In this document: positions 12,453 through 22,059 of the stretch, in pieces
Layout of the letters: every line of letters begins with the position of its first letter
Numbering within the stretch: the stretch's first letter is position 1
Origin: Xiphydria camelus
Lineage: Eukaryota > Arthropoda > Insecta > Hymenoptera > Xiphydriidae
NCBI GenBank assembly: GCA_963678675.1
Contig: OY783196.1
Location: 23,538,827-23,602,826, forward strand
Reading direction: 5' to 3'
Length of the DNA stretch: 64,000 nucleotides
Program-made: the position numbers and the translations under genes
The notes under the pieces: generated by a model
Databases searched by the model: none
What the model saw: only the letters and a program-made list of their open reading frames with translations
Told to the model about the DNA's origin: nothing

Positions 12453-12675
12453 CAACAGTATGTTGCCAACAGCGACATCGTGTTGGCAACACTCAATGTT
12501 GATGTTGCCAACAGCGATGTTGATGTTGCCAACAGCGATATTGCCAACAGCCATAAACGTGTTACCAACATGTTGCCAACATTTTGTATCCCGGTATAAA
12601 CGTACCTTTAAGGTTTCACGCTTGACTCTGCCCCGCGCAGTGGTGGGGAACCGAGAATTGCCGTCAAGGGGTTAA

Positions 12676-13232
12676 TGTAAAGAGCAGTATTTATGAGTGG
12701 CCACTGCGGGGGGCGACTTAATCTGATCCATCCGGCAATTAGTCTTCCAAGAAGGATTTGGAATATATTTGTAACCTTTATATGATCCAGCCATTTCGCC
12801 GTGCTATTATACCTAATGACGAGCTTGATGCTTAATTAGAAGTATTTAGATCGCGATGATAATGAGCGTGCAGAATTATCGGAATTAATTAGTTTCTGTT
12901 AGTTCCTTCAGTTTTGCATTTTTAACTGCGGTGAACGTTCTGTAGCATGACATATGGTAACAATCGTGACTATTTACAAAAATCGGAAGATTAAAGTCTT
13001 TATACACAACATATCAAATTTTCTTCTAGCAGCTAGACTCTTTCGACATTTTATCAATGCAGACTCAGAAAATAGTTTAAGATTTGATTCTAATTCTTTT
13101 TCGCTATTGATACGTATGCAACACCTAGGAATAGCTGAAATAACCAGCTGTGGTATGTCCATAGCAGTATTTGAGGTACTTTGATCCATATTCTGGAAAA
13201 GCACACGATTGTTCGTGCTCGAAACTCCTTAA
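12676..13232. other. Intergenic DNA, no gene seen
   Basis: Sequence between the piggyBac-like complex and the next MITE. Frames on both strands at 12954-13204 are mutual shadows and resemble no family. Confidence 0.4.
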
Positions 13233-13234
13233 GG

Positions 13235-13563
13235 TGCGTCCCCAATATACCAAGTGGCAAGGCCAAATGACAAAGCCAAGAGTGATGTGGACGTTTTTGT
13301 CGGCTCGTGCCAGTTGGCAAAATAGTGCCAAATGGCATGCCAACCCGAACCCGACGAGTGTCGGTCTAGATCAAAGGAAGCCACATGGCAAGTGTAGTGG
13401 GGACGTGTCAAATTGGCTTCTGCTCATTGACCTCCGCCGGCCTCAGTTCATTCCCGACTGAATGCCATTTCCAAAATGGACGCTGTGAATTGTGGGTGGC
13501 AGCGGCAACTGGCTTTGCCATTTGGCCTTGCCACTTTACATATATCGGCATAGTGGGGACGCA
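13235..13563. mobile_element. MITE with TGCGTCCCC ends
   Basis: Inverted ends: TGCGTCCCCAATATACCAAG then GTGGCAAGGCCAAATG on the left, and CATTTGGCCTTGCCAC then ATAGTGGGGACGCA on the right, about 330 bp. The central part is unique, with repeated TGGCAAGT/TGGCA phrases. No transposase. Confidence 0.75.
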
Positions 13564-13746
13564 TCATTATGTCGAATAGTCGTGTAACACATTTCATTGT
13601 AACAACCTCGCAGTGTGACTAATTGTGAACCACGATTCAAAGCATTGAAACCTGTATCTCTTTAAAGCCAATATATTGCCATTAATATAATGAGTGCAGT
13701 GTTGAATTATTTGAACACTAGCCGATAGGTTTAAGGATTCTCGAGC

Positions 13747-14731
13747 TGTTCTGTCCGGTCGCCGCGCGATGATTTAATCGGATCTCCTCGGGGTCGTAAA
13801 TCCCGAGGACACTATACGTGACGCGGCTATTAGATATTTTAACCGAACGACCGAAAGGGGAGATTCAAACCGATCGGCTAGTTCAATAACTATACATTGC
13901 ACTCACTAAATTTAATAACCGTATATTAGAGTAGCAAGATACAGAAAGGTTGGTTTATAATGATTTTACTATTGAATGCGCTGAATTAACGCGGTACGAA
14001 CTCAGAACTTCAATCCGTCGGCTGGCACGCAATGGCCTATTGACAAAGGGAGCGAATGTAACTGAGTCGTGTTCAGATAAAGGACTGACACCTGAATGTA
14101 CTATCCACGTTCCGCGATACCAAGTACGACGTAGAATCGGATTAACTTACTGATTCCGAGTGAGGTTGATCGGCGGAGTACGACACGTACGACACGTTTG
14201 ATGATTTGTGATACATTAAAGGACGCGCGTTTAGTCCCAGTTTATATGTGCGCAAAACAGATCAATGGAAGGGATAGCGTGGGCTGACGCGATGCCCCTT
14301 GATTGGCTGGGAGGAGGAGCGTCGGCGGAGCCGAAGATGACGCTTAGGAAATTTCCGAGTCTAAAGTCTAAAGCCTACAGGGCAAGGATGCCGTTATTAA
14401 CGGTACCTGAGTGACGCACTTAACGGTCGGGCCAGCCGGATGGTCGTTCTCGGCCGCGAGGGTACGTCAGGTTACCTAAAGGCAATGAAAGGACTTTCTC
14501 GATAAATCAGGTATTAAATTCCCTAATTGTCTGTCGCCTGCATCCGACACTCCTCTCCTTAAGCCGGCTCGGATTGTACCTTCCGAGAAAGGTTCGGGAC
14601 CGTGAATTAACGACCTTCGTTCGCCGAAATATTCGAATCGCCGATGACACGTTTAAATATAGTCGGCGAATTATTATGAAGGATGCCATAAATCAAAAAC
14701 GCCGAATTCCGTCGTTCGATGCGACGGAACA
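13747..14731 (-). repeat. 3' LTR of the BEL/Pao element (left copy)
   Basis: 985 bp beginning TGTTCTGTCCGGTCGCCG and ending GCGACGGAACA on the plus strand. It matches 20570-21554 at a constant offset of 6823. In element orientation this is the downstream LTR. Its small open frames (13950-14153, 14507-14689) recur in the other LTR and are not genes. Confidence 0.95.
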
Positions 14732-14741
14732 TCCTCCCCCC
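14732..14741 (-). other. Polypurine tract of the BEL/Pao element
   Basis: Directly abuts the 3' LTR. In element orientation it reads GGGGGGAGGA, the expected primer for plus-strand DNA synthesis. Confidence 0.85.
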
Positions 14742-14883
14742 GTTGCGAACGGAGAGAGGAACTAAACTAATAATATGCTTATATACACGCATTGAAGTTG
14801 AACAGATAATACTCTCAAATATTGAGCTATAATACTTATATATCTTAGAACTAATGTAACTTATATTATGTGACACCATTCAA

Positions 14884-17800
14884 CTAGTTGTTCGTGGTTG
14901 CCTTCGACTCGTCAAGGAGAGGTGCGAGCTTCTTTACGCTCCTGTCGAAGACGCCGGTCGCCGTCTTCACTTGCACCGTCCTGATGATACCATCTTGCCC
15001 TGGGTAAGTCTTGACGATGCGTCCAAGAGTCCATTGGGTTGGCGGCGAGTGGTCGTCTCGGATTATGACGACCGTTCCTTCCTTTATATCGTGAGTCCCA
15101 CTCCTCCACTTATGTCGGTTGGTGAGCTCACTCACGTACTCCTTATGCCATCTTTTCCAAAAGTGTTCCTTCATCCTTTGTATGTGCTGCCACGTAGATA
15201 TTCTGTTAGATGGTGTAGCACTGATGTCGGCCTCTGGAACATTCCTTAAAGAATCTCCAATAATAAAGTGACCAGGAGTGAGGGCGATCACGTCATTAGG
15301 ATCAATGGAGATAGGAGTTATAGGTCGAGAGTTGAGGATCCCTTCGACTTGGATTGCAAAGGTATTGAATTGTTCGAACGTGAACAATTCATTTCCGACA
15401 ACCCTCTTCATATGGTGTTTGAATGCCTTTACACCTGCTTCCCAGAGTCCGCCAAAATGAGGAGCCTGTGGTGGACTAAAATGCCACGTGATGCCTTGTT
15501 CAGCAAGATTCTGGTGGATGACTAGTCGTTGTGGTCCTCCTTGAAATACGTCGTGTAGTTCCGACAATTGATTGTTGGCGCCCACAAAGTTTGTCCCGTT
15601 GTCTGAGTAGATGTGTTGGGGACATCCTCTTCGCGCAACGAAACGTTTGAGAGCTGCCAGGAATCCGTCCGTCGTGAGGTCGCTGACCACTTCGAAATGC
15701 ACTGCCTTGACGGCAAGGCATACAAAGACCGCTACGTATATTTTTATCCTCCTTTGGTTGCGGTATTTTTTCTCCTTTATGAAGAACGGTCCACAGTAGT
15801 CGACACCGACGTTACTGAAGGGTCTTGCTGCGGTCACTCGTGCTGTTGGCAAATTACCCATGATGTAATCCACCTGAGGTGGATGTGCTCGAACACACCG
15901 CACGCACTGTCGGACAATCCGTCGAACTTGGTTTCGACCATCAATAAGCCAGTAATTTTGCCTCAAGGCGTAGAGTGTCGTTTGTACCCCGGAGTGTAGA
16001 TTCTTCAGGTGCTCGTGTCGAATTAGGAGATCCGTAATGTGATGAGTCTTCGGTAAGATCTTCGGATATCTTTGGGCGTATGGTATTTCGGCATTCTTCA
16101 ACCGACTTCCTACTCGGATGACTCCTGAATCATCAAGGAACGGATTGAGTGCCCACAGAGGACTGGTTCTATTTACTTCCTTTTTCCTGCTGAGTGCCTT
16201 GATCTCCTCTGGAAAGGTGACGATTTGGATACACCGTAAGATGCGATCATCTGCCTCTTCGAGTTCCCCAGCGACGAGCGGTCCTCTGAATCGATTGTTG
16301 GGTTTGAATCGAAGGCAGTATGCTACGATGCGTCGAAGTTTGGTGATCGAAGAATACCGTTCAAGAAACTCATCTCCTTTTGCGTTGAGCGTAAGGCAAT
16401 GTATCTTGGGCTGTCCGGCAATATCCGATGGCAGGATGAGATCGAGCTTTGGCCATTCAGATTCTCCCTTGCAGAGCCACAACGGTCCGGTCTTCCAATT
16501 GGATTCTTGAATAAACTCGGCTGGAGACTGACCACGTGAGAGGTGATCTGCGGGATTATCCTTTGATCGAACGTGTCTCCATGAGCTCGCGTGCGTTTGG
16601 TTTTGAATCTTGCTGACTCGATTAGCCTCGAAGGTGGGTAGTCTGTGTGGAGACGAATTAATCCACTGGAGGGTAATGGTGGAGTCTGTCCAAAATACAA
16701 CATTATTGACATTGAGAGACACGGTTCGTTTAACGAAGTCATACAAGTCTGCTAGTAGCAATGCACCGCATAATTCCAATCTAGGCAATGAAATGGTTTG
16801 TAAGGGTGCTACTCGAGATTTGGCGCACAATAACGCCATATGTATATTCCCGGTTTTGTCTTCAGACCGGAGGTAAAGGCATGCTCCATAGGCCCTTTGA
16901 CTTGCATCGCAGAATCCGTGAAGTTGGACGTCCTGTGGCTCGGTGATGGTAACTCTTCGATCAAATGTACAATGGTTGAGCAATTTCAGTTGAAACCGAA
17001 ACGTGTTCCACTCAGTATGGATGGTGGCAGGTATTGATTCATCCCAGTTAAGTTCCTGTCGCCATAATCCCTGCATGATGAGTTTTGCCTTTGTGACTAC
17101 TGGACCAATCAATCCGAGAGGGTCAAAAATCTTCGCAATCTCGGATGCAATCGTTCGCTTGGTGATTTTCCGGTGTTCCGTTGCGGCTGTCACTGTGTAG
17201 GCGATGGCGTCTACTTGGGAATCCCAATGTACCCCCAAAGTTTTGATGGTTGCATCATCCGTGTGCAACTTTCGATGCACGCTTCCTTCAGACAATCCGT
17301 CCAAAAGGCTTGGTTCGTTAGAAACCCATTGGCGTAAGTTAAGACCTGCGCAACGGAGTAATTTGATGAGGTCGTCGCGGATTTCGATGGCTCCTAGGTA
17401 GGTATCTGATCCCGTGAGAACATCGTCGACGTAGAGGTCCCGTTTGAGAATGTTGGCGGCTGTAGGGAATCTTTGTGCCTCGTCGTCCGCTAGTTGATGG
17501 AGACAACGTATGGCTAAATATGGAGCCGCTGAAAGTCCGAATGTAACGGTATTGAGCTCGTATGTTTTCAGCTCGTTTTGATGATTCCTCCATAGGATGC
17601 GCTGATATTTTCGGTCCTCCTTCCGTATCCAGAACTGGCGATACATTTTTTCTATGTCGCCGGTCAACACGTAGCGATGAATGCGGAATCGAAGTAAAAG
17701 GGCTACGATGCTGTCCTGGATGGTGGGACCGACCATGAGGGCCTCGTTGAGTGATACCCTTGAACTGGACTCGGAGGATCCATCGAATACGACCCGTAAT

Positions 17801-18705
17801 TTAGTGGTCAGGCTAGTTTCCTTTATAACCGCATGGTGTGGTAAGTAGAATCCTTGGCTAGTTGGACTGTCTTCTTCAATCTCGGTCATGTGGCCTAAGT
17901 CTTGATATTCCTTCATCACGGCCTCGTACTGCTCCTTCAGTCGTGAGTCTCGACGAAGTTTCCTCTCCAAACTGCCGGTGGAGTCCCTCTTCAGATTCCT
18001 GACGAAATGATCTTCGCACGCTTGCTCCTCGGCGGACAAGTGACGAATAGCGGGAATTTCCTCGAGTTCCCAAAATTTGCTGATTTCGAACTCTGGTTTG
18101 GCGGCAAAGAAGGCTACTTGCGTCTTCGACTTAGGAGTTCCGAGCACTAGACTCCCTCCAATGACCCATCCCAGTTGAGTTTTTTGGAGCATGAGATCGG
18201 GCTGCTGGGAATTTCCAAGGTTGATTTGTCCAATGCTTAGCATCGATAGTGTAGGTCCAGAGCTTATTAGCATATCTACTTCGGCTGGTCGGTGGAAATT
18301 CGGATCGGCTAGCCTCACATTGTGAGGTATCTGGAGCCGACTTCTATCGATGGGCTCGAGTGGTTGTAATCCTCCAATGCTTGGTACCGTCAAGAATGTT
18401 AGAGACCTGGTGTAACCAGTGATCCGGGATTCTATTGTGGCATTGACCAGAAAGTGGGCCTTGACTTGCGCCTTGCCCAGCATTCCGACTGTTGTCTCGT
18501 ATCTTTCCATCGGCAGTTGCAAAGACCTGGCTAAACGCTCGGTCATAAAGTTGGCGGTTGAACAAGTGTCTAGTAGCGTCCTGCATTCTAAGCGTTGGCC
18601 TCTCTTGTCGCGGACCTTGATAACAGCCGTCAACAGCAAATCTCCTGTGCGAACAATGGAAGTCAAGGCTCTGACAGTCGGTGCTCCAGATTCGCCCAGC
18701 GATAG
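14884..18705 (-). CDS. Pol polyprotein (BEL/Pao): protease, RT, RNase H, integrase
   Basis: Makes and integrates the element's DNA copy. The frame is open from the gag stop codon (18706-18708) to the stop at 14884 (about 1273 codons). The first ATG lies inside the protease, after its LLDTCSTANF motif (DTC where DT/SG is usual), so Pol lacks its own start and is probably made by reading through the gag TGA. Order: protease, reverse transcriptase with YVDD (17422-17433), RNase H around GFCDASQRAYGACLYL (about 16.9 kb), integrase zinc-binding part (HEHLKNLHSG...CVRCVR, about 16.0-15.9 kb), catalytic core (GVDYCGPFF, YSDNGTNF, GGLWEAGVK, about 15.8-15.4 kb), C-terminal domain. No internal stop or frameshift seen. 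Confidence 0.93.
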   Translation of the reverse strand, partial: LSLGESGAPTVRALTSIVRTGDLLLTAVIKVRDKRGQRLECRTLLDTCSTANFMTERLARSLQLPMERYETTVGMLGKAQVKAHFLVNATIESRITGYTRSLTFLTVPSIGGLQPLEPIDRSRLQIPHNVRLADPNFHRPAEVDMLISSGPTLSMLSIGQINLGNSQQPDLMLQKTQLGWVIGGSLVLGTPKSKTQVAFFAAKPEFEISKFWELEEIPAIRHLSAEEQACEDHFVRNLKRDSTGSLERKLRRDSRLKEQYEAVMKEYQDLGHMTEIEEDSPTSQGFYLPHHAVIKETSLTTKLRVVFDGSSESSSRVSLNEALMVGPTIQDSIVALLLRFRIHRYVLTGDIEKMYRQFWIRKEDRKYQRILWRNHQNELKTYELNTVTFGLSAAPYLAIRCLHQLADDEAQRFPTAANILKRDLYVDDVLTGSDTYLGAIEIRDDLIKLLRCAGLNLRQWVSNEPSLLDGLSEGSVHRKLHTDDATIKTLGVHWDSQVDAIAYTVTAATEHRKITKRTIASEIAKIFDPLGLIGPVVTKAKLIMQGLWRQELNWDESIPATIHTEWNTFRFQLKLLNHCTFDRRVTITEPQDVQLHGFCDASQRAYGACLYLRSEDKTGNIHMALLCAKSRVAPLQTISLPRLELCGALLLADLYDFVKRTVSLNVNNVVFWTDSTITLQWINSSPHRLPTFEANRVSKIQNQTHASSWRHVRSKDNPADHLSRGQSPAEFIQESNWKTGPLWLCKGESEWPKLDLILPSDIAGQPKIHCLTLNAKGDEFLERYSSITKLRRIVAYCLRFKPNNRFRGPLVAGELEEADDRILRCIQIVTFPEEIKALSRKKEVNRTSPLWALNPFLDDSGVIRVGSRLKNAEIPYAQRYPKILPKTHHITDLLIRHEHLKNLHSGVQTTLYALRQNYWLIDGRNQVRRIVRQCVRCVRAHPPQVDYIMGNLPTARVTAARPFSNVGVDYCGPFFIKEKKYRNQRRIKIYVAVFVCLAVKAVHFEVVSDLTTDGFLAALKRFVARRGCPQHIYSDNGTNFVGANNQLSELHDVFQGGPQRLVIHQNLAEQGITWHFSPPQAPHFGGLWEAGVKAFKHHMKRVVGNELFTFEQFNTFAIQVEGILNSRPITPISIDPNDVIALTPGHFIIGDSLRNVPEADISATPSNRISTWQHIQRMKEHFWKRWHKEYVSELTNRHKWRSGTHDIKEGTVVIIRDDHSPPTQWTLGRIVKTYPGQDGIIRTVQVKTATGVFDRSVKKLAPLLDESKATTNN

Positions 18706-20055
18706 TCATGCTGATTGTTGAGGTGGTCCGTCGGTTGATGCTTCTGCTAGTGAAGTTGCGGTTGTCGGTGGAGCCGTGGCTGCTGGTTCCATATTCAGGT
18801 GTAACAAAGTATGATGCCGTTTTTTGCATTTGTGGCAACGGCGCCCCGAACAGGAGGCTGTAGGATGACCTGAACGTAAACAGTTAAGACACAAGGAGAG
18901 GTCCCTGGTTCGTTGAATCCTATCGGAGATGGACAGCGCGAGGAATTGGCTGCAATAGTTGATTGCATGCCTAGTTTTACAGATTGGACATCCCTCCTCT
19001 TCTTCAGTAGAAGTGATGAATGTCGCTGCATTCCTTGCTGGTCCCTTTGGCTTCAGTGTGTAGGTTGCTCTTGACGTTGATGAAGAGTCGAAATGTGCCG
19101 GGGAGAGTCCGGAGTCCGCGGAGAGAGCGGCCTTTCGCAAGAAGGTCAGTAGTTGTTCGTAACTAGGCATTGATGTGTCGGTCAATGTCCTCTCCCACTC
19201 TCGCAAAGTAACCTTGTCGAGCTTGGTCTCAAGAAGACGAACGAGCAGAGTATCCCAGTGTTGCACCGGTTCTCCTAAGGATTTAAGCGCGCGCACGTGT
19301 TGCTGAGCGTTATTGACCAATTGCCGTAACCCCGTGGCAGATTCCTTAGTGAGCATCGGAACTTCGTTTAAGAGATCGACGTGACGCCTAATAATAACTC
19401 TCTTATTATTGTACGTTGTCTTTAGCAAGTTCCAGGCTTCGGCATAATTATCTTCGGTCGTTTCGAAAGAATGAATATTCTGAGCTGCCTCACCGGTGAG
19501 TGACGATCGGAGATATTGCAATTTTTGTACATTGGACAATCCTTGATGTTGATCGATCATCGACGTGAAGGCATCTTGGAACGCCAGCCAGTTTTCGTAT
19601 TTCCCATCGAATTTTGGGAGATCGATTTTCGGCAACTTGACGTTAGAAATCTGATAATGACTCACTGATGCTGGTGTCGATGATCTGCGTAAGCTTCCGT
19701 TATTGTCTTCCGTCGGGTTGGAAGGAGGACATAGGGAGGCGAGTCGATCGCCCATATTCGCATGGGCTAAGAGGTATTGTTCTTCACAGTTCGTGATTAA
19801 GTCGTCGGCGAAGTATGGCAGCTTATCCAGTTCCGCTCGCTGGCTGGTTGTAGCGTGGTTCCTGATTGTTGAGAGTTCTGCGTCATTATCGTGGAACTTG
19901 TTCCTGTAATCTTCTAATGCCTTTAGTCGGGACTCGATGGTACAGATGGTGATATTCGAGGGCCCGAGTTTCTGGAGATTCTCTATGGAGTGAGAGATCC
20001 AACGGAAAAGCCTCTCTTGCTTATCGATGAGATCTCGAACTGCCATGGAGTCCAT
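18706..20055 (-). CDS. Gag polyprotein (BEL/Pao)
   Basis: Structural protein of the retrotransposon particle; binds its RNA. The start chosen is the ATG at 20055 (MDSMAVRDL), because the frame upstream runs into the 32-bp tandem repeat and has no better ATG. The protein is 449 aa. Middle motifs: LPKIDLPKFDGKYENWLAFQ and the FTSMIDQH region, typical of the gag DUF1759-type domain in BEL/Pao elements. Near the C-terminus is a zinc-knuckle region with CPICKTRHAINYC, CLNCLRSGHPTASC and CHKCKKRHHTLLH. It ends in TGA followed by CTA, in the same frame as pol. Confidence 0.92.
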   Translation of the reverse strand: MDSMAVRDLIDKQERLFRWISHSIENLQKLGPSNITICTIESRLKALEDYRNKFHDNDAELSTIRNHATTSQRAELDKLPYFADDLITNCEEQYLLAHANMGDRLASLCPPSNPTEDNNGSLRRSSTPASVSHYQISNVKLPKIDLPKFDGKYENWLAFQDAFTSMIDQHQGLSNVQKLQYLRSSLTGEAAQNIHSFETTEDNYAEAWNLLKTTYNNKRVIIRRHVDLLNEVPMLTKESATGLRQLVNNAQQHVRALKSLGEPVQHWDTLLVRLLETKLDKVTLREWERTLTDTSMPSYEQLLTFLRKAALSADSGLSPAHFDSSSTSRATYTLKPKGPARNAATFITSTEEEEGCPICKTRHAINYCSQFLALSISDRIQRTRDLSLCLNCLRSGHPTASCSGRRCHKCKKRHHTLLHLNMEPAATAPPTTATSLAEASTDGPPQQSA

Positions 20056-20100
20056 GTTGCTGCACGCTTGATAGTCACTTGAACTAGACACTGAAATGGC

Positions 20101-20402
20101 GCAGCACGAACCTTGGTGCCGAAAGAAATGACGCGGCGCGAACTTTAGTGCCGAAAGAAACGACGTGGCACGAACTTTGGTGCCGAAAGAAGTGACGCGG
20201 CACGGACTTTGATGCCGAACGAAACGACGCGGCACGAACCTTCGTGTCGAAAGAAATTACGCGGCACGAACTTTGATACCGAAAGAAATGACGTGTGACG
20301 CGATACGAACTGTGGTGCCGAAAGAAGTTACGCGTGACGTGGCACGAACTGTGGTGCCGAAAGAAATGTAGCGGCACGAACTTTGGTGCCGAACAAGCCA
20401 CT
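20101..20402 (-). repeat. Nine-unit 32-bp tandem repeat in the retrotransposon leader
   Basis: Seven units are 32 bp and two (20261-20299 and 20300-20338) are 39 bp. Plus-strand consensus core: CGGCACGAACTTTGGTGCCG, whose CGGCAC and GTGCCG ends can pair around an 8-nt loop. The array sits between the primer-binding site and gag. Candidate roles are protein binding, packaging or translation control; none is shown by sequence alone. Confidence 0.9.
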
Positions 20403-20550
20403 GATGTATCGCGAACAGTCACTGGAAACAAATACTGCCCGAACGAATCACTGGTGAATCCGCGAACAGTCAGTTTTACCGCGTGGTCGCGACACTCAGA
20501 TTTATAAACTCGGTATTATTATTTATGAACTCATTTGATTCCGTAGTTAA

Positions 20551-20569
20551 CATCCGGCTCGAAGGACCA
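20551..20569 (-). other. Primer-binding site, tRNA-Tyr type
   Basis: Immediately next to the 5' LTR. In element orientation it reads TGGTCCTTCGAGCCGGATG, complementary to the 3' end of a tRNA ending ATCCGGCTCGAAGGA plus CCA. That matches, from memory, metazoan tRNA-Tyr. Confidence 0.8.
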
Positions 20570-21554
20570 TGTTGTGTCCGGTCGCCGCGCGATGATTTAA
20601 TCGGATCTCCTCGGGGTCGTAAATCCCGAGGACACTATACGTGACGCGGCTATTAGATATTTTAACCGAACGACCGAAAGGGGAGATTCAAACCGATCGG
20701 CTAGTTCAATAACTATACATTGCACTCACTAAATTTAATAACCGTATATTAGAGTAGCAAGATACAGAAAGGTTGGTTTATAATGATTTTACTATTGAAT
20801 GCGCTGAATTAACGCGGTACGAACTCAGAACTTCAATCCGTCGGCTGGCACGCAATGGCCTATTGACAAAGGGAGCGAATGTAACTGAGTCGTGTTCAGA
20901 TAAAGGACTGACACCTGAATGTACTATCCACGTTCCGCGATACCAAGTACGACGTAGAATCGGATTAACTTACTGATTCCGAGTGAGGTTGATCGGCGGA
21001 GTACGACACGTACGACACGTTTGATGATTTGTGATACATTAAAGGACGCGCGTTTAGTCCCAGTTTATATGTGCGCAAAACAGATCAATGGAAGGGATAG
21101 CGTGGGCTGACGCGATGCCCCTTGATTGGCTGGGAGGAGGAGCGTCGGCGGAGCCGAAGATGACGCTTAGGAAATTTCCGAGTCTAAAGTCTAAAGCCTA
21201 CAGGGCAAGGATGCCGTTATTAACGGTACCTGAGTGACGCACTTAACGGTCGGGCCAGCCGGATGGTCGTTCTCGGCCGCGAGGGTACGTCAGGTTACCT
21301 AAAGGCAATGAAAGGACTTTCTCGATAAATCAGGTATTAAATTCCCTAATTGTCTGTCGCCTGCATCCGACACTCCTCTCCTTAAGCCGGCTCGGATTGT
21401 ACCTTCCGAGAAAGGTTCGGGACCGTGAATTAACGACCTTCGTTCGCCGAAATATTCGAATCGCCGATGACACGTTTAAATATAGTCGGCGAATTATTAT
21501 GAAGGATGCCATAAATCAAAAACGCCGAATTCCGTCGTTCGATGCGACGGAACA
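20570..21554 (-). repeat. 5' LTR of the BEL/Pao element (right copy)
   Basis: Copy of 13747-14731. In element orientation it is the upstream LTR and should carry the promoter. The only difference seen by eye is G instead of C at position 5 of the plus-strand end. Confidence 0.95.
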
Positions 21555-21559
21555 CGAGC

Positions 21560-22059
21560 GTAATACTAAAAATAGTAAGAAATATTTGAAAATGATAACA
21601 TTCGGTAGATTGAAGTAAAAAAAAAATTCAGTTAAATTTTCAAGTCTTTTAAGAAGCTCGTTGCAAAGATTTTTGAATAACAAAATAACATATGTTCTGA
21701 TGGGTTATAACTAACAAACCGCGATATTTCTGAGAAAAATAGTGAAAAAATTCTGAAATTTTTTGAACAGCATGTTTGATGAACTAAAATCATCTATACC
21801 AATTTTCACGTTTATTAAAAAGCCTGTAATTTTTTTTTATTAATTGTTCTTTATAAATTTAATCTTTGATAAGTCAATGTGGCAATGTTGCATGACGTCA
21901 CCACATGTTTTGGGCTCCATTTTTGAACTCACAGATACATACATACTACTGTACGTCAAACGTTGTTGCCACATCACACGAAGAACATAGTTTAGAGTGG
22001 TACTGTACTTCAGTGGACTAACTTTCAGCAGGGAAAAAGCCCCTGTACCGCTCGAGAAA
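21560..22059. other. AT-rich intergenic DNA, no gene seen
   Basis: Directly right of the retrotransposon target duplication. Poly-A/T tracts and no recognisable frame. Confidence 0.4.

Larger units (their letters stand above)
10731..12609. mobile_element. Inverted-repeat element with TTGGCAACA minisatellite arms
   Basis: The left arm (AAAGGTAAGTCTATACCGGG then repeated TGTTGGCAAC motifs, 10731-10930) is mirrored at 12440-12609 (..GTTGCCAACA.. repeats ending CCCGGTATAAACGTACCTTT). The repeated motif TGTTGCCAACA is itself palindromic. The interior contains two more foldbacks and a (CCTG)n tract. No transposase seen. The phase-varying repeats create spurious open frames such as 12436-12675. Confidence 0.7.
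7579..12671. mobile_element. piggyBac-like element, about 5.1 kb, composite and without transposase
   Basis: The outer ends are inverted repeats of about 63 bp: CCCTCCGACGGCAATGCTCG on the left and the complement of CCCCTTGACGGCAATTCTCG on the right. Each is flanked by TTAA (7575-7578 and 12672-12675), the piggyBac target-site signature. The arms continue through TCCCCACCACTGCGC. No transposase frame exists inside. The interior is filled by other elements: a pogo-like MITE (7732-8019), a large foldback (8280-10492) and a TGTTGGCAACA element (10731-12609). It is probably a non-autonomous piggyBac relative that accumulated, or captured, other elements. Confidence 0.75.
13747..21554 (-). mobile_element. 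Complete BEL/Pao LTR retrotransposon, 7.8 kb
   Basis: A full element on the minus strand: two 985-bp LTRs (TGTT...AACA), a perfect 5-bp target duplication CGAGC (13742-13746 and 21555-21559), primer-binding site, tandem-repeat leader, gag, pol (protease, reverse transcriptase, RNase H, integrase) and polypurine tract. The order of domains, YVDD reverse transcriptase and integrase at the end of pol fit BEL/Pao. No envelope frame. By eye the LTRs differ at one base (position 5), so insertion is very recent and the copy may be active. Confidence 0.95.

Noticed and set aside
12436..12675. Repetitive LPTA-rich open frame
   Set aside because: Translation of the TGTTGCCAACA minisatellite arm of a transposon, not a gene.
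20056..20235. Extension of gag upstream of MDSMAV
   Set aside because: The extra 60 codons start at a GTG and read through the 32-bp noncoding tandem repeat, so the ATG at 20055 is preferred.
20101..20402. CRISPR-like regular array
   Set aside because: Units are contiguous without unique spacers and lie in a eukaryotic retrotransposon leader.
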